A stretch of 64,000 bases of DNA from Glebionis coronaria. Taxonomy: Eukaryota > Streptophyta > Magnoliopsida > Asterales > Asteraceae. The stretch lies in NCBI GenBank assembly GCA_025667525.1, contig CM046877.1, forward strand, positions 28,548,737 to 28,612,736, read 5' to 3'. Positions 47,229 to 58,780 of this stretch are shown piece by piece. Within the stretch, counting starts at the first letter, position 1. Each line of letters opens with the position of its first letter. The notes under the pieces are model-generated. The model saw only the letters and a list, made by a program, of their open reading frames with translations. It had not been told where the DNA came from and made no database searches. The position numbers were made by a program, and so were the translations under genes.

Positions 47229-47703
47229 TATTAAAAGTATAAGTTAAGTTTGGCATGTTTCATATCTTCAAGGGTAAGAAAGGTAAATTTATTTCCTTTA
47301 TATTTCTATTGTTTGCTATGTTTGGCTTTGTTTGACAGGTGAAGAGAAGTTGAAGGGCTTAATCTCACATATTGACCAAACTTCAGTCAACCCTAGCCTC
47401 AAGTGTTTATATACCTCAACTTAGATAGTTCCGTCATTCAGTTTTTTATTTTTCTCTCACATTGTTTCCATCGCCATTGTTGAGTTTCATTGTTCTGATT
47501 CAGACTGAGTTCTTGTTCATTGATCTTGGTTGTAAGATCTTTGTAACACATCTGGTTGTATTCTTTCTTTATTTTTGTATTGTATTGTTTGATCAAAAAG
47601 CTAGGAATCACATTTGAAGTGATTGCCTAACGCAGTTAATAAAAAAGATAAAGGGGAGGTTGGTTGAATCATCTTGATTCTTGTTTTTTGTTAAATTCTA
47701 ATA
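47229..47703 (+). repeat. Young copia 5' LTR
   Basis: 475 bp; includes TTTATATACC (about 47407) as a likely TATA box. Confidence 0.93.
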
Positions 47704-47716
47704 TGGTATCAGAGCC
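47704..47716 (+). other. Primer-binding site of the young copia element
   Basis: TGGTATCAGAGCC, initiator-Met tRNA type, directly after the LTR. Confidence 0.9.
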
Positions 47717-48268
47717 TTTGGTTCTTGATATCTAAGTTTTAAAACGGTTTTTTGTATCAATCTTGATTAATCTTGTGGTTAATCGTGTTCCTTTTGTGAT
47801 TAATTGCAAGATTTGTCTTCTTTAAATTTTTAGGGTTTTTTAAAATTTGGGGGTTTTGTGATTCTTGGTGATTTGTGGTGTTTAATTAGGTTTTGTTGCA
47901 CTTAATTGAGCTCAATTGAGTTTCTGGTAAGGTTAATTGAAGAAACCCTAAAATCCAGAAATTAGGGTTTCATTCAATTTTTGGGCATTTGTTACTTTGT
48001 GTTAGTTATTTGTTATAACTAATTTTTTCAGGTTGTTTTTTCCGATGTGCTTATTGGTAGTGATAAGATCTTCTTGATCTTATTGATTCTTGGGTTTCTT
48101 GGCTTGTTGCTGCGCGTGTAGTAACACCTCTCTCACTTTTCTCTTCTTTAATTGTTGTTTTAGAAGGGGCTTAGGTGTCGAAGGGTTCAGTTTTATTGGT
48201 TGATTGGTTGTTGAGGAGATACAAGGGGTTTATTGTGTTTGTTTATTTGTTCTTTGTGTGCTTTAAGT

Positions 48269-51200
48269 ATGTCTGTTTCTAAGAAAGGTGACCAGGAGGA
48301 TGATCCTGTTAGTGATACTAAAACAGAAAATGAAACTGTCATTCATACTAATGACCCTTTGTTCTTACACCCTACTGACACGAATGGGCAGCCCATTGTG
48401 AGTGTTAAACTCACTGGTCCTGAAAATTATAAGGTTTAGGCTGCTGCATTCAAACTTGCATTGCATACTAAGAATAAATTGGGTTTTATTGATGGTACAT
48501 GTGAAAAGAACAAAGATGATAATGTTTTGGCTGATCAATGGGATAGATGTAATGCTGTGGTCTTATCTTGGCTTCTTGGATGTATCTCTTTTGAGTTATA
48601 TCAAGGGCAAATTTTCTCTAAAAATGCTAAAGATGTGTGGGATGAGTTTAAAGAAACATATGATAAAATAGATGGGTCTGTTATCTATAATCTACATTTT
48701 AAAATTTGCTCTCTCACACAGTCTGGGTCTTCTTTGTCTGAGTATTATCATAATTACAATAGTCTATGGAGGCAGTTTGACTCTCTTGTCAATCTTCCTT
48801 CTTGTAGTTGTGCTGGTGCTCCTCAAATGAAGAGTCATAATGCTCTTATGAGACTTATGCAGTTTCTTATGGGTCTTGATGACACTTTCAGTGTTGTTAG
48901 GAGTCAATTGTTAACTGCAGACCCTTTGCCTGATGTTAAGTCTGCTTTTGCTACTTTGTCAAGGGTTGAGTCTCATAAAAATAGTAATGTGCATAATGGT
49001 AATGATAAGAATACTGCTACTGCTTTTGTTGTTAAACCAAATAATTGGTCTAACAATAGAAATAATCAAAACAGAAATTCTAATAGAAACAATAATAAAT
49101 TTGTGTGCACTCATTGTAATATGAATGGTCATACTGTTGATAGATGTTTTGAGCTTAATGGGTATCCTCCAGGTTTCAAGAAAAGAAATCCTGGAGGATC
49201 TAATGTTTCTAATAATGTTTCTACTTCTGGTAATAAGGTTGATCAGGAATCTGGGAACTCTCTTCCCTTTACTGCTGATCAAATTAATAGGCTTATGGCC
49301 TTAATTAGTACTAAAAGTGATACTGGTGATGTGCAGTCTTGTGCTGCAGGTATGGTTTATGGGTCTAATCACATAATAAGTTTTGTTACTTGTAGATTTT
49401 TTAACTACAATTCTAATATAAGTACTTATAGTACTTATATTGGTTGGATATTTGATTCTGGTGCATCTCAACACATGACTTTTTCAACAGCTCACTTATA
49501 TGATGTAATTGATGTTTCTAAGCTAAACATATCTGTTTCTCATCCTAATGGAACTGTTGAACAAGTTAAACATATTGGAAATTATAAGCTGTCTGATAAA
49601 ATTGTGTTGAAAAATGTGTTGGTTGTTCCAGGATACAAAGTTAGCCTTATATCTGTTCATAAATTGGCTAAAGATGATAATTTTGTTGTGTCATTTACTG
49701 AAAATAAATGCTTTGTTCAGGATTCTCTTCAAAAATCCCTTCTGGGGACTGGTAGTGAATGCAATGGTTTATATGTGTTTGATTCAGGTAGGAAGTTTGT
49801 TAATAGTTCTATAACTGCTTGTTGTTTGTCTAAATGCATTTGGCATAATAGACTTGGTCATACTTCTGACCAAGTCTTATCTGTTTTAAAAGATAAACTT
49901 CAACTTCAATCTATTAATGATGTTCAGCCTTGTGATGTTTGTCATAAGGCTAAACAGACTAGGGATCCTTTTCCTTTAAGTGAACATAAAACCAAGTTCT
50001 TGGGTGATATTGTGCACTTAGATGTTTGGGGTCCTTACAAGATTAAAAGTAGAGATGGTTATAGATATTTTCTTACTGTGGTTGATGACTATACCAGGGC
50101 TGTGTGGTTATACATGCTTAAAGGCAAAAATGAAGTGTTTAGTAAGATTGTTGAGTTTTATAATCTTATGAAAACTCAGTTTGATATATCTGTTAAGATT
50201 TTCAGAAGTGATAATGGGTCTGAATTTATAAATAATAATGTTGAAACTTTTGTTAAAAATAAAGGCATAATACATCAAACTACTTGTGTGTATACTCCAC
50301 AGCAGAATGGTATAGCTGAGAGGAAACATAGGCACTTGCTTAATGTTGCAAGAGCTCTTATGTTTCAGGGGGGATTACCTTTAAATATGTGGCCTGAATG
50401 TGTTCTTACTGCTGTTTATCTTATTAACAGGATTCCTAGCTCAGTTCTTTCTGGAAAAAGTCCTTATGAAATGATTTATAACATTGAGCCTAATATCTCT
50501 CATTTTAAAACTTTTGGATGTTTGTGTTTTAGTACTATACTTAATAATATGGATAAGTTTGCTGCTAGGAGTGAAAAATGTGTTTTTATTGGTTATTCTT
50601 TTACAAAAAAGGGTTACAAACTTTTCAGTCTTGAGTCTAAAACTGTTTTATTTTCTAGGGATGTAAAGTTTTATGAAACTGTGTTTCCTTTCAAAAATGA
50701 TGGTTGTAAAGATGGTTTAATTTTTGAGGATCAAGGTATAAGTAGTCTAAATATTTTTGACCTAGTAGCAGACAAGTCTGATGATCCCTGTGATGAAGTG
50801 AGAGATGTAAACCTAGGAAATAGAGGTAGCATTTTACCTAGATCTGACTTAGCTGATAAAGTGTCTACTGACACTAATCCCATTATTACCAGTCACTCTC
50901 AGGAGTCAGACTCTATGAGGGATAAAGATCATAGTGTTGGAAGCCAGAGTGATATAGGCAGTAATGAGGCTAGTCCTAAAGATCAAAATGTTGCCCTAAG
51001 TGATGATGAGTATGATTCTGAGGGTGAGGAATTTACTGAATTTAATCAACTTTTTCAAAACAGTCCAGAAAGATCTGAGTTAAGAAGGTCTACTAGACCA
51101 CACAAAGTTCCTGCTAAATATGATAACTATGTGCTAGATAAAAGGATTAAGTATGATATTAATACTGTTGTGAGTTATACTAATCTGTCTATGCATAACT

Positions 51201-52783
51201 TTGTGTTTTCTAATAATCTGAATAAAATTCATGAGCCTAAATCATATGATGAGGCTGCCAAAGACCCTAGATGGGTTGAGGCAATGAATGAAGAAATGGA
51301 AGCCCTTAACAGAAATAATACATGGGTTATTGTTGATTTACCTTATGGTAGAAAACCCGTAGCTTGTAAATGGTTATGGAAGGTTAAATACAAGTCTAGT
51401 GGAGATGTTGAAAGGTTTAAGGCCAGAGTTGTGGCTAAAGGATTTAGCCAGAAAGAAGGCATAGATTATGAAGAGACTTTCTCACCTGTTGTTAAAATTG
51501 TGACTGTTAGATGTCTTCTTTCTGTGGCTGTGCATAATAATTGGCCAGTATATCAATTAGATGTTAATAATGCATTCCTTTATGGTGAATTAGATGAAGA
51601 AATCTATATGAATCTTCCTGAAGGATATGGTTCAGATACTAATAAGGTGTGTAAGCTAACTAAATCATTATATGGGTTAAAACAAGCACCTAGAAAATGG
51701 AATGAGAAGCTCACTAGTGTTTTAACTGATAATGGTTTTAGTCAAAGTAAAAGTGATGTTTCATTATTTACTAAGACTGAGAATGATGCTTTTGTAGCTC
51801 TGTTAGTCTATGTGGATGATATCATTATTACAGGAAATAATGATAAAATGATTAATGACTTTAAAAATTATTTGAGTTCTAAATTCAAAATAAAAGATCT
51901 TGGAAAACTCAAATATTTTTTAGGCATTGAAGTTCTTGATACTGATTCTGGTTTATGCCTTAATCAAAGGAAGTACTGTCTTGAATTACTTGCTGAATAT
52001 GGTATGTTAGCTTGCAAGCCAGCTAAATCTCCTATTCCTGATCCTTCTAAGAAAAAGAAAGTTGTTGTTGATAGTGAAAAGGATGTGATGCTTGATAATA
52101 AGACTTGTTATCAGAAAATTGTTGGCAAGTTGATTTATCTAACTTTGACTAGACCTGATATTGCTTATGCAGTACATTGTCTAAGTCAGTTTATGCATGC
52201 TCCTTATAAATCACATCTCAAACTTGCTTTTCATGTGCTTAGATATCTTAAAACTTCACCTGGGACAGGTATCTCTTTTAAGAAGCATAACTGTCTGAAT
52301 CTTAATGCTTTTGTTGATTCAGATTGGGCCAAATGTAAGATTACAAGAAAATCTGTTACTGGTTATACTGTCTATCTAGGTGAAAATCTTGTTTCATGGA
52401 AAAGCAAGAAACAATCTGTGATAGCTAAATCTTCAGCTGAAGCTGAATATAGAGCTATGAACAGTGTTACTTGTGAAATTATGTGGATCCTTAAGATTAT
52501 GAAAGATCTTAAGGTTGATATAACTTTACCTGTGCCTATCAGTTGTGATAGCAGTTCTGCAATTTAAATTGCAGCTAATCCTGTGTTCCATGAGAGAACA
52601 AAACACTTTGAAATAGATTTATATTTCCTTAGAGAAAAGGTTTCAGCAGGATTGGTTAAAACTTGTAAAATCAAGTCTGAAGACAATGTTGCTGACTTAT
52701 TCACTAAGGGATTATCAATCAAAGATCATAAGTGGTTTTGTGAAAAACTGAAGCTTATTGACTTATACCAAACCTCAACTTAA
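48269..52783 (+). pseudogene. copia gag-pol polyprotein, near intact, two nonsense codons
   Basis: One frame of about 1,504 codons from ATG 48269 to TAA 52781-52783, interrupted only by TAG 48437-48439 (context NYKV*AAAF, probably Trp) and TAA 52565-52567 (SSSAI*IAAN). Gag has a copia N-terminal domain and a CCHC knuckle 'CTHCNMNGHTVDRC' (about residue 280). Protease 'WIFDSGASQHM' (about 395); integrase zinc motif 'WHNRLGH' and 'CDVCHKAK', catalytic D in 'HLDVWGP', D in 'FRSDNGSEF', E in 'PQQNGIAERK'; RT '[13 protein letters not shown]' and 'YVDDIIITG' (about 1,180); RNase H 'FVDSDWAKC' and 'SSAEAEYRAM', with 'ADLFTKGL' at the end. An internal ATG at 48461 could restart most of the protein. 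Confidence 0.93.
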
Positions 52784-52790
52784 GAGGGGG

Positions 52791-53254
52791 TATTAAAAGT
52801 ATAAGTTAAGTTTGGCATGTTTCATATCTTCAAGGGTAAGAAAGGTAAATTTATTTCCTTTATATTTCTATTGTTTGCTATGTTTGGCTTTGTTTGACAG
52901 GTGAAGAGAAGTTGAAGGGCTTAATCTCACATATTGACCAAACTTCAGTCAACCCTAGCCTCAAGTGTTTATATACCTCAACTTAGATAGTTCCGTCATT
53001 CAGTTTTTTATTTTTCTCTCACATTGTTTCCATCGCCATTGTTGAGTTTCATTGTTCTGATTCAGACTGAGTTCTTGTTCATTGATCTTGGTTGTAAGAT
53101 CTTTGTAACACATCTGGTTGTATTCTTTCTTTATTTTTGTATTGTATTGTTTGATCAAAAAGCTAGGAAGTGATTGCCTAACGCAGTTAATAAAAAAGAT
53201 AAAGGGGAGGTTGGTTGAATCATCTTGATTCTTGTTTTTTGTTAAATTCTAATA
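52791..53254 (+). repeat. Young copia 3' LTR (11-bp deletion)
   Basis: 464 bp; lacks TCACATTTGAA present in the 5' LTR, with GAA on both sides of the lost segment. Confidence 0.93.
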
Positions 53255-53398
53255 CTAATCTTATGGTTTTGTGTTCTTAAGTTTGTTCTTTTTGCGGTTT
53301 GTTCATCTTCATTTTGATGGTAAAGAATGCCTGCTTGTTAGTTAACTTTACTTTCAATCTTTCAAGACCTTTGTTCAGCTCAGTTTTAGAAGCTTCCA

Positions 53399-54802
53399 AT
53401 GGCTGCTTCAACTCAGAGGTAAACTATATAAACCAAATTTGATTTCAAATAAATTTGGTTTATATAGTTTCTGTAAAAGGAAAACAGGAAGAATTATTAA
53501 TTTTAACATGCTTAAATTGATGTTTCTTAGGGAGAAAACGAAGGGCAAAGGACTAAGTGCTAAGAAGGCAAAGGCTGCGTATGATAAGTTGAGTGAGGAA
53601 CAGAAACTACTGGCATTTGGCCAAAAGGGGAGTGAAAAGAAGAAATCTGAGGATTATCGAATAATATCCGATGTGAACTCCTTTGTTCGATTTATAAAGA
53701 AGAATATACCACCGTCTAATAAAGACAAATTAACGGAGAGCCCATTTTATAATTTTCTGAAATTGGGAGAACTAAATTTGAAGAATGATAAGGTGGAACT
53801 TCATAAAGTATGCATTACTCTCTCACTAGCGCTTGATAATGATATGAATATACAATTTCCTGATGGGGTAAAGGAAAACTTGAATATTACGAAAGATCGC
53901 TTCTGGGATCTAATGGGGATGGCGCGACCGATGGACCCTATTCAAGCTGTTGAGAACATAGATCAGCTTGTGTTAGAGAAATTTTGCACCTTTGATAAAA
54001 AACAAAATGTCAATGAGATTAGCATGAGGATAGTCAGAAAGGTACTTGAGACTGAAACTGAGAATGAAGATGACATCAAAAGAGCATTTGCACTTCTAGT
54101 AATGCACAACATCATTTGCCCCCCGAAACGTGCTTTATTTCATCATAAGATGCTTGCTTATGTAAATGATGTGAATGATTTAAAGAGGCAAGATTGGGCA
54201 TCTCTGGCTTTACGATCTATCGTAACTGGCAAGTATAACAAGGAGAAGCAGAAGAAGACAAAGTTTATAGGGGGATGTGTCTTCTTTCTACAGGTTAGGT
54301 TTATTAAATTTATACGGTAGAGTTCAAATATAGACGGCAGTTTATAATTCGCTCTATGATTATGCAGTGTTGCCTCATGCGGAAGTACAATGATGGGTTC
54401 AATCTGTTTGAGATCAATGATGAAAAGATGACAAAATTCATATTGAACTTTGAGGATGACTATAGTGTTCTAAGTGCTTCCTTTGGATATTCTCGGTTTT
54501 TAGGGAATAAACTTATGAGAAACATTGTGGACGTCTCTGACCTTATTAAGGATAGAACGAACCGACTAAACATGCAGTCTCTTCTGGTCTTTGACGAGGC
54601 TGTGGCCAAATTTTTGAGTGAAGCTGCTTCTCTCAATTCTACAGAAAGTGCCGCAGCTAACAATGGAGCTAGTACTAGTGCGGGAAATGCTATACTTGAA
54701 GAAAGTGCTAGTGCGGAAGATGTTGTACTTGAAGACGGAGTTGCTCCAAAAGCACAGACCAAGAAACGCAAGACGCAACAGCTAGCCGTTGCAGCCGGGT
54801 AA
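53399..54802 (+). CDS. Unknown plant protein, three exons, 405 aa, intact
   Basis: Exons 53399-53418, 53531-54293 and 54368-54802 join in frame across GT-AG introns. The protein starts MAASTQREKTKGKGLSAKKA (basic), has a large helical domain with 'SFVRFIKKNIPPSNKDKL', 'RAFALLVMHNIICPPKRA', 'QDWASLALRSIVTGKY' and 'FIGGCVFFLQ', then a C-terminus with an Ala/Ser/Glu low-complexity part and a basic TKKRKTQQ that could be a nuclear signal. The 'CPPKRALF ... DWASLAL ... GGCVFFLQ' pattern recalls the domain found with plant Ulp1-like and plant-mobile-domain proteins (DUF1985-like). I cannot name it firmly. No lesions. The young copia element ends 145 bp upstream of the ATG, so its promoter may be displaced or supplied by the LTR. 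Confidence 0.6.
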
Positions 54803-55150
54803 CACACCAAGGACCAGAAGTCAATTTTTTTTATAGTTTTCTTTGTTAAAATATGGTTTAAAAAGTTGTTAAGGAGTGTTTGGACATATATGCTGTCTTT
54901 TGTTGTTTTTGGATCATAATGTTTGGTAGAATGAGTGCGTGTTTGAAATCGATAGCAAGTGGAATGGTTTGATCATTGATCATTGAAATGAATAGGAAAT
55001 TTTAAGTACACGATTGATACATATATGGCTTCTTAGAGGATGGATTGTAATGTGCTTGAGATGGATCGCACTAAAATATTTCTGGTTATGGTTAAGTTCA
55101 TCAATGGGACTAAGACCAGTGTTCTTAGTTCAAATATATCCTCTGTCGTT
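54803..55150. other. 3' flank of the 405-aa gene
   Basis: Non-coding, T-rich; no element ends seen. Confidence 0.4.
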
Positions 55151-55154
55151 TTTC

Positions 55155-55290
55155 CTTTGCACCACCACCCATCACCCACTACCGCCACAAAGAAATATCC
55201 CTGTGGTGGCGATGGGTGGTGGTGTGGTGCCGGTGGTGGTTGTGGTAGGTGGCGGTGGTGGAGGTGGGTGGTGCTGGTGGAGGTGATGGG
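55155..55290. repeat. GGT/CCA low-complexity tract with inverted symmetry
   Basis: CCACC-rich DNA (55155-55185) is followed by GGTGG-rich DNA (55203-55290), so the two halves can pair. Reading frames here are artefacts of the triplet-like repeat. Confidence 0.8.
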
Positions 55291-55301
55291 TCTGCCCAAA
55301 C

Positions 55302-56155
55302 ACTAGTGACCCTAAGATCGTTAAGATTACCATTCTTGAAAATCCATGCGTGCATTGGGACATTCAGGTCTATAGGCTCAAGGGCTTGGGAAAGTTTTTC
55401 TATCAAGCCGTCATCTAAATTGTGTGACTTAATAGATCGTGTTCCTATAGAAGGGATCGTTTATTGGCTTGGTTGTGGAGAATTTGGAACTACCACTAAT
55501 TCTATTATTTATTTTGATTTGACGAGCGAGAAATTTGGTGAAGTTTGTCTTCCGGATAAGTTAGTACATGTAGAGGAATTGGTGATATATAAACGAAACG
55601 AGACTCTAGTTGTACTTCATGATGGGAATGAGATATCGGTTGATGTGTGGATGATGAAGGATTGTGTTACTAAATCTTTAACCAAGATTTTCACTATTAA
55701 GTCACCACCTTATATAACAGTATTAGGGTTCAGAATGAACGGTGAAGGCGTGAAGCTATAATGGAAATGACGGACGAGCATGATAAAAAATCCATGCTTG
55801 AAGTATATGAATCATGCTCAGGAGACTTCAATGCCGTTGGAATTCAAGGAGATTATACTTCGTTTTATTACATGGGATCGCTTCTTTTGCTTGATGTGTC
55901 TGACGTGATGGCACAGGTATAGACATGGAAAATTAACATACTTTTTCCTCTTTAGATTCTCTTCATTTAAGGTTTTATGTAAAAAAAAAACTTAGAACTG
56001 GTTGTAATAAACCTGTTGTCTTGCTTACATGTCAAATATACATATCACTGACCATTAGAAAAAAAAAATGCATGCTGCAGAACTCTAAATTTCAAGTTGT
56101 TGAACAAGAAGACATGATCTCTGTTCCGGAACAAGAAAGCCAAGATGCGAGTTGA
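55302..56155 (+). pseudogene. F-box gene fragment, C-terminal half, frameshifted
   Basis: Starts abruptly at a point homologous to 45718 of the first F-box fragment (ACTAGTGACCCTA). Reads 'VKITILENPCVHWDIQVY', frameshifts near 55366, continues as an F-box-associated domain ('RAWESFSIKPSSKLCDLI', 'GIVYWLGCGEFG', 'VHVEELVIYKRNETL', 'VDVWMMKDCVTKSLTKIF'), shifts again near 55758 ('EVYESCSGDF') to a donor at 55916|GTATAG, and a short last exon 56081-56155 ending EQESQDAS. The overlap with 45718-45842 means these are two paralogous copies, each truncated, not two halves of one gene. Confidence 0.7.
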
Positions 56156-58475
56156 TCTTTGATGAAGATTCATGTGGTATGAGATGCTACTCAAGCAAAG
56201 TAACTACGGTTGTGGTTTCAAGTCGAGTCTCGGACAATTGTGTTATGATATTGGTCGAATATATATGTAGTTTAAGTGTTAATATGCTTTTCATTGATTT
56301 AAAGTGAAACATATTACTAGTAGATGATAGTAGTGGTTTGTGCCCGACTAACTTATCCTTACTGCTAGACATAGTTCACATTGAGTAAAATGGACAAGAG
56401 GATAGACTCATAGCTCAATTATATATTCAGTGTATGACTCCATTGCAATTTTACCCAACAAATTTGCTATATTAATAGGTGTCAAAGAGAGATGTATATG
56501 AACTTTAGAATCATCCGATATTCAGTTCATCAAACAAAGTTGTCTGTATAAAAACTTAGTTATAAGTTTCGTGCACGCACGTGCTTTACACATAAATCAA
56601 ATTTTTTTTCATGCTTTAGAGTAAAGACGAATACCCGCGCATAGCGACGGAAATTCCTAGCGCCAAACAATTATCCATATACGATATTGATACACGTTCA
56701 AAAATAAACAAAAAGATCTAAATGTAATTCCAACAACGATAATGGCCATTAATAAAGACAGTGTCCACAAATGTGTGAAGTTGGACAAAACAATATCTTG
56801 AAAATCAGTTTTGATTTGCATCATCTAGTATCGCGTCAAATGCAAATAATCCAAATTATGGAGTAATCAAATAAATTTTACTAAAATTTTTCTCCGTTGT
56901 CGAATGAAACATCTTTGGCCTACCCTTTTATGAGTAATAAGGATTTGAGTCCGCGCTTAGCGGCAGGTCAGTGGAGTGGATGTTTTGTTGAGAGCAAACA
57001 TGAGTTTCATTGCGGCGCGTGATAGAAAATTTATACATCAACATATACAATCTAGACAATGAGTTATACAAATTTGGTGATTTTACTTTAGCTTCACTTG
57101 TTGCAAAATAAAGAGTCGAAACTCCATCTCTTGAAGGGCTAATGCCAAGTTTTGTGTATCGCACAATTGGATATTCTTCATCAGATGTTATAGCGTTTAT
57201 ATCAATAAGGCATGGCTAAGTTTGATGACATTCTGAGAAGTAACCTTAAAGCAATATTTTACAAATTTCTTTGAATTTGTTCATATTTGAGAGTATTTCA
57301 GATATTTGACAATTAGCCAAGCTATTTCCAGAATCAAGTTTTACCTTAAGTGATGGGAAAAAACGAATTTGGTCACTTTTGGAACCATGTGTCCGCTTTG
57401 TTGTCGCTTTTAGTTTTGTGAACAAATTTAGTCATACACAAATTCAAGTGCTATGTGTCTATATAAATGTACTATATTTAATTAATTGGTAGCACACAAA
57501 TGCTCAACCAATTGTGTTCAACTCCCGAAATACGCAACTTGACCATATTAGTCTTTTTCCTTAAAATGATTCAATGGGACGAAAAAATATAAAGTTTTAT
57601 CGCAACTTGAAAAAGAAACTTAGTAATTGCGTGAAACACCAAGTCTCTTGTGAAAATCTTGCTATTGAATACTCTTTAAAAACATCATTTATAGCTCAAC
57701 AAACCAAAATATATTGGAACCGAAAAAAATAATACAAAAACGTCATTTATAAATTGCATAAAATAAATGTCATTTGTCACTCATCAATCAAAATCTTTCC
57801 CCCTTTGCAATATATCTAATATTTCAAAGAGCCATTGTAAATTGCTTAAGCCAAAATCAAGTGCACGACACTAAACGGGAACAATAGCAGCAACTAATCG
57901 CTACTTCTAATATAGGTACCCTACAAAATATAAACTTTCTTATATTCTAAAAGAAGTAATCATTTCCAAAGAGCCTCAAGTCCAATAAATCTAAAAGAAG
58001 TAAAATTAATGGCCTTTTACAAATGTTAGATTTGAGTGTAACATTACATCTGATACAAAGAGAACAATATTTGCTTCACAGTCATAGTCCTTTTGAACTA
58101 AAAAGAAAAGGTATATAGGGTAATGCTTATTGAACTTCTACTATGTCGCAAAGCAAACTCAACAAGTAATATTTGCGGTTCTTTTGATTTTAGATCACCA
58201 TGACTCCATGAGTGCCTTGTATATATTAAACTAATATACGATTGAATTGACTTTTCAAACCATCATAAGCTGCATCACAAACAAACCAATTGTTTTTTTT
58301 CGCAAAGTGTAGAAACGGGTAAAAAACTTCACACATAACCAATATAAATGTCTCGTTTTCTGAATTTATTCCAAATTCCAAGCCAATCGTTCTTGTGAAG
58401 CACTAAAGTGGTATTTTTAAGCTTGACTTTTATAACCACCAGAATAATATTCAGTTGTAATGAAATAGATAATAT
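56156..58475. other. Intergenic DNA with no supported gene
   Basis: AT-rich; only short incidental ORFs. Fragments such as 'CCGCGCTTAGCGGCAGG' (56952) and 'CCCGCGCATAGCGACGG' (56633) are a recurring pair of similar motifs, about 320 bp apart, on the same strand. Confidence 0.4.
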
Positions 58476-58780
58476 CACTACTAGAAAATAGAGCAATAGC
58501 GACGGTCATTTCCGTCGGAAATCCGTCGGTATAGGTCATTTCCGACAGATTTGTGACTAAATTGGTGTGTCGGTAAATGCTTGGTCGCTAATGCCTATCA
58601 GTCGGAATTCTGTCGGAAATACCGACGAAAATTAAGCGTCGGAATTCTGTTAGTATTTCTCTCGGAAATCTCTCGGTAAAAAAATGTAAAAAAATGTAGT
58701 ATATTTGTCGGTAAAATGTCCCTCAGAAATCTGTCAGAAAAGTTCTGTCGGTAAAGAGTCACAAATCTGTCGCAGAAATA
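58476..58780. repeat. CACTA terminus and subterminal repeats
   Basis: More than ten copies of TC(C/T)GTCGG(A/T)AA-like motifs and inverse CCGAC(A/G) forms between 58500 and 58765; in En/Spm such subterminal motifs bind the TNPA-type protein. Confidence 0.85.

Larger units (their letters stand above)
47229..53254 (+). mobile_element. Young Ty1/copia element, 6.0 kb, TATTA...TAATA ends
   Basis: LTRs 47229-47703 (475 bp) and 52791-53254 (464 bp) are identical by eye except for an 11-bp deletion. Flanked by CTAAT. PBS TGGTATCAGAGCC directly follows the left LTR (47704-47716); polypurine tract AAGAGGGGG ends at 52790. LTRs start TATTA and end TAATA, a non-canonical TA...TA terminus known mainly from copia elements. 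A single-frame gag-pol (48269-52783) is present with two stops. Confidence 0.95.

Noticed and set aside
46606..53418. Exon 46606-46771 as first exon of the 53399 gene, with the copia element in its intron
   Set aside because: The donor leaves two extra bases, and no acceptor upstream of 53399 restores the frame without meeting the in-frame TAG at 53387-53389. The 53399 ATG gives a clean start on its own.
55033..55306. Gly/Pro/His-rich ORFs on both strands at 55033-55406
   Set aside because: They come from the GGT/CCA simple repeat, which is open in several frames.
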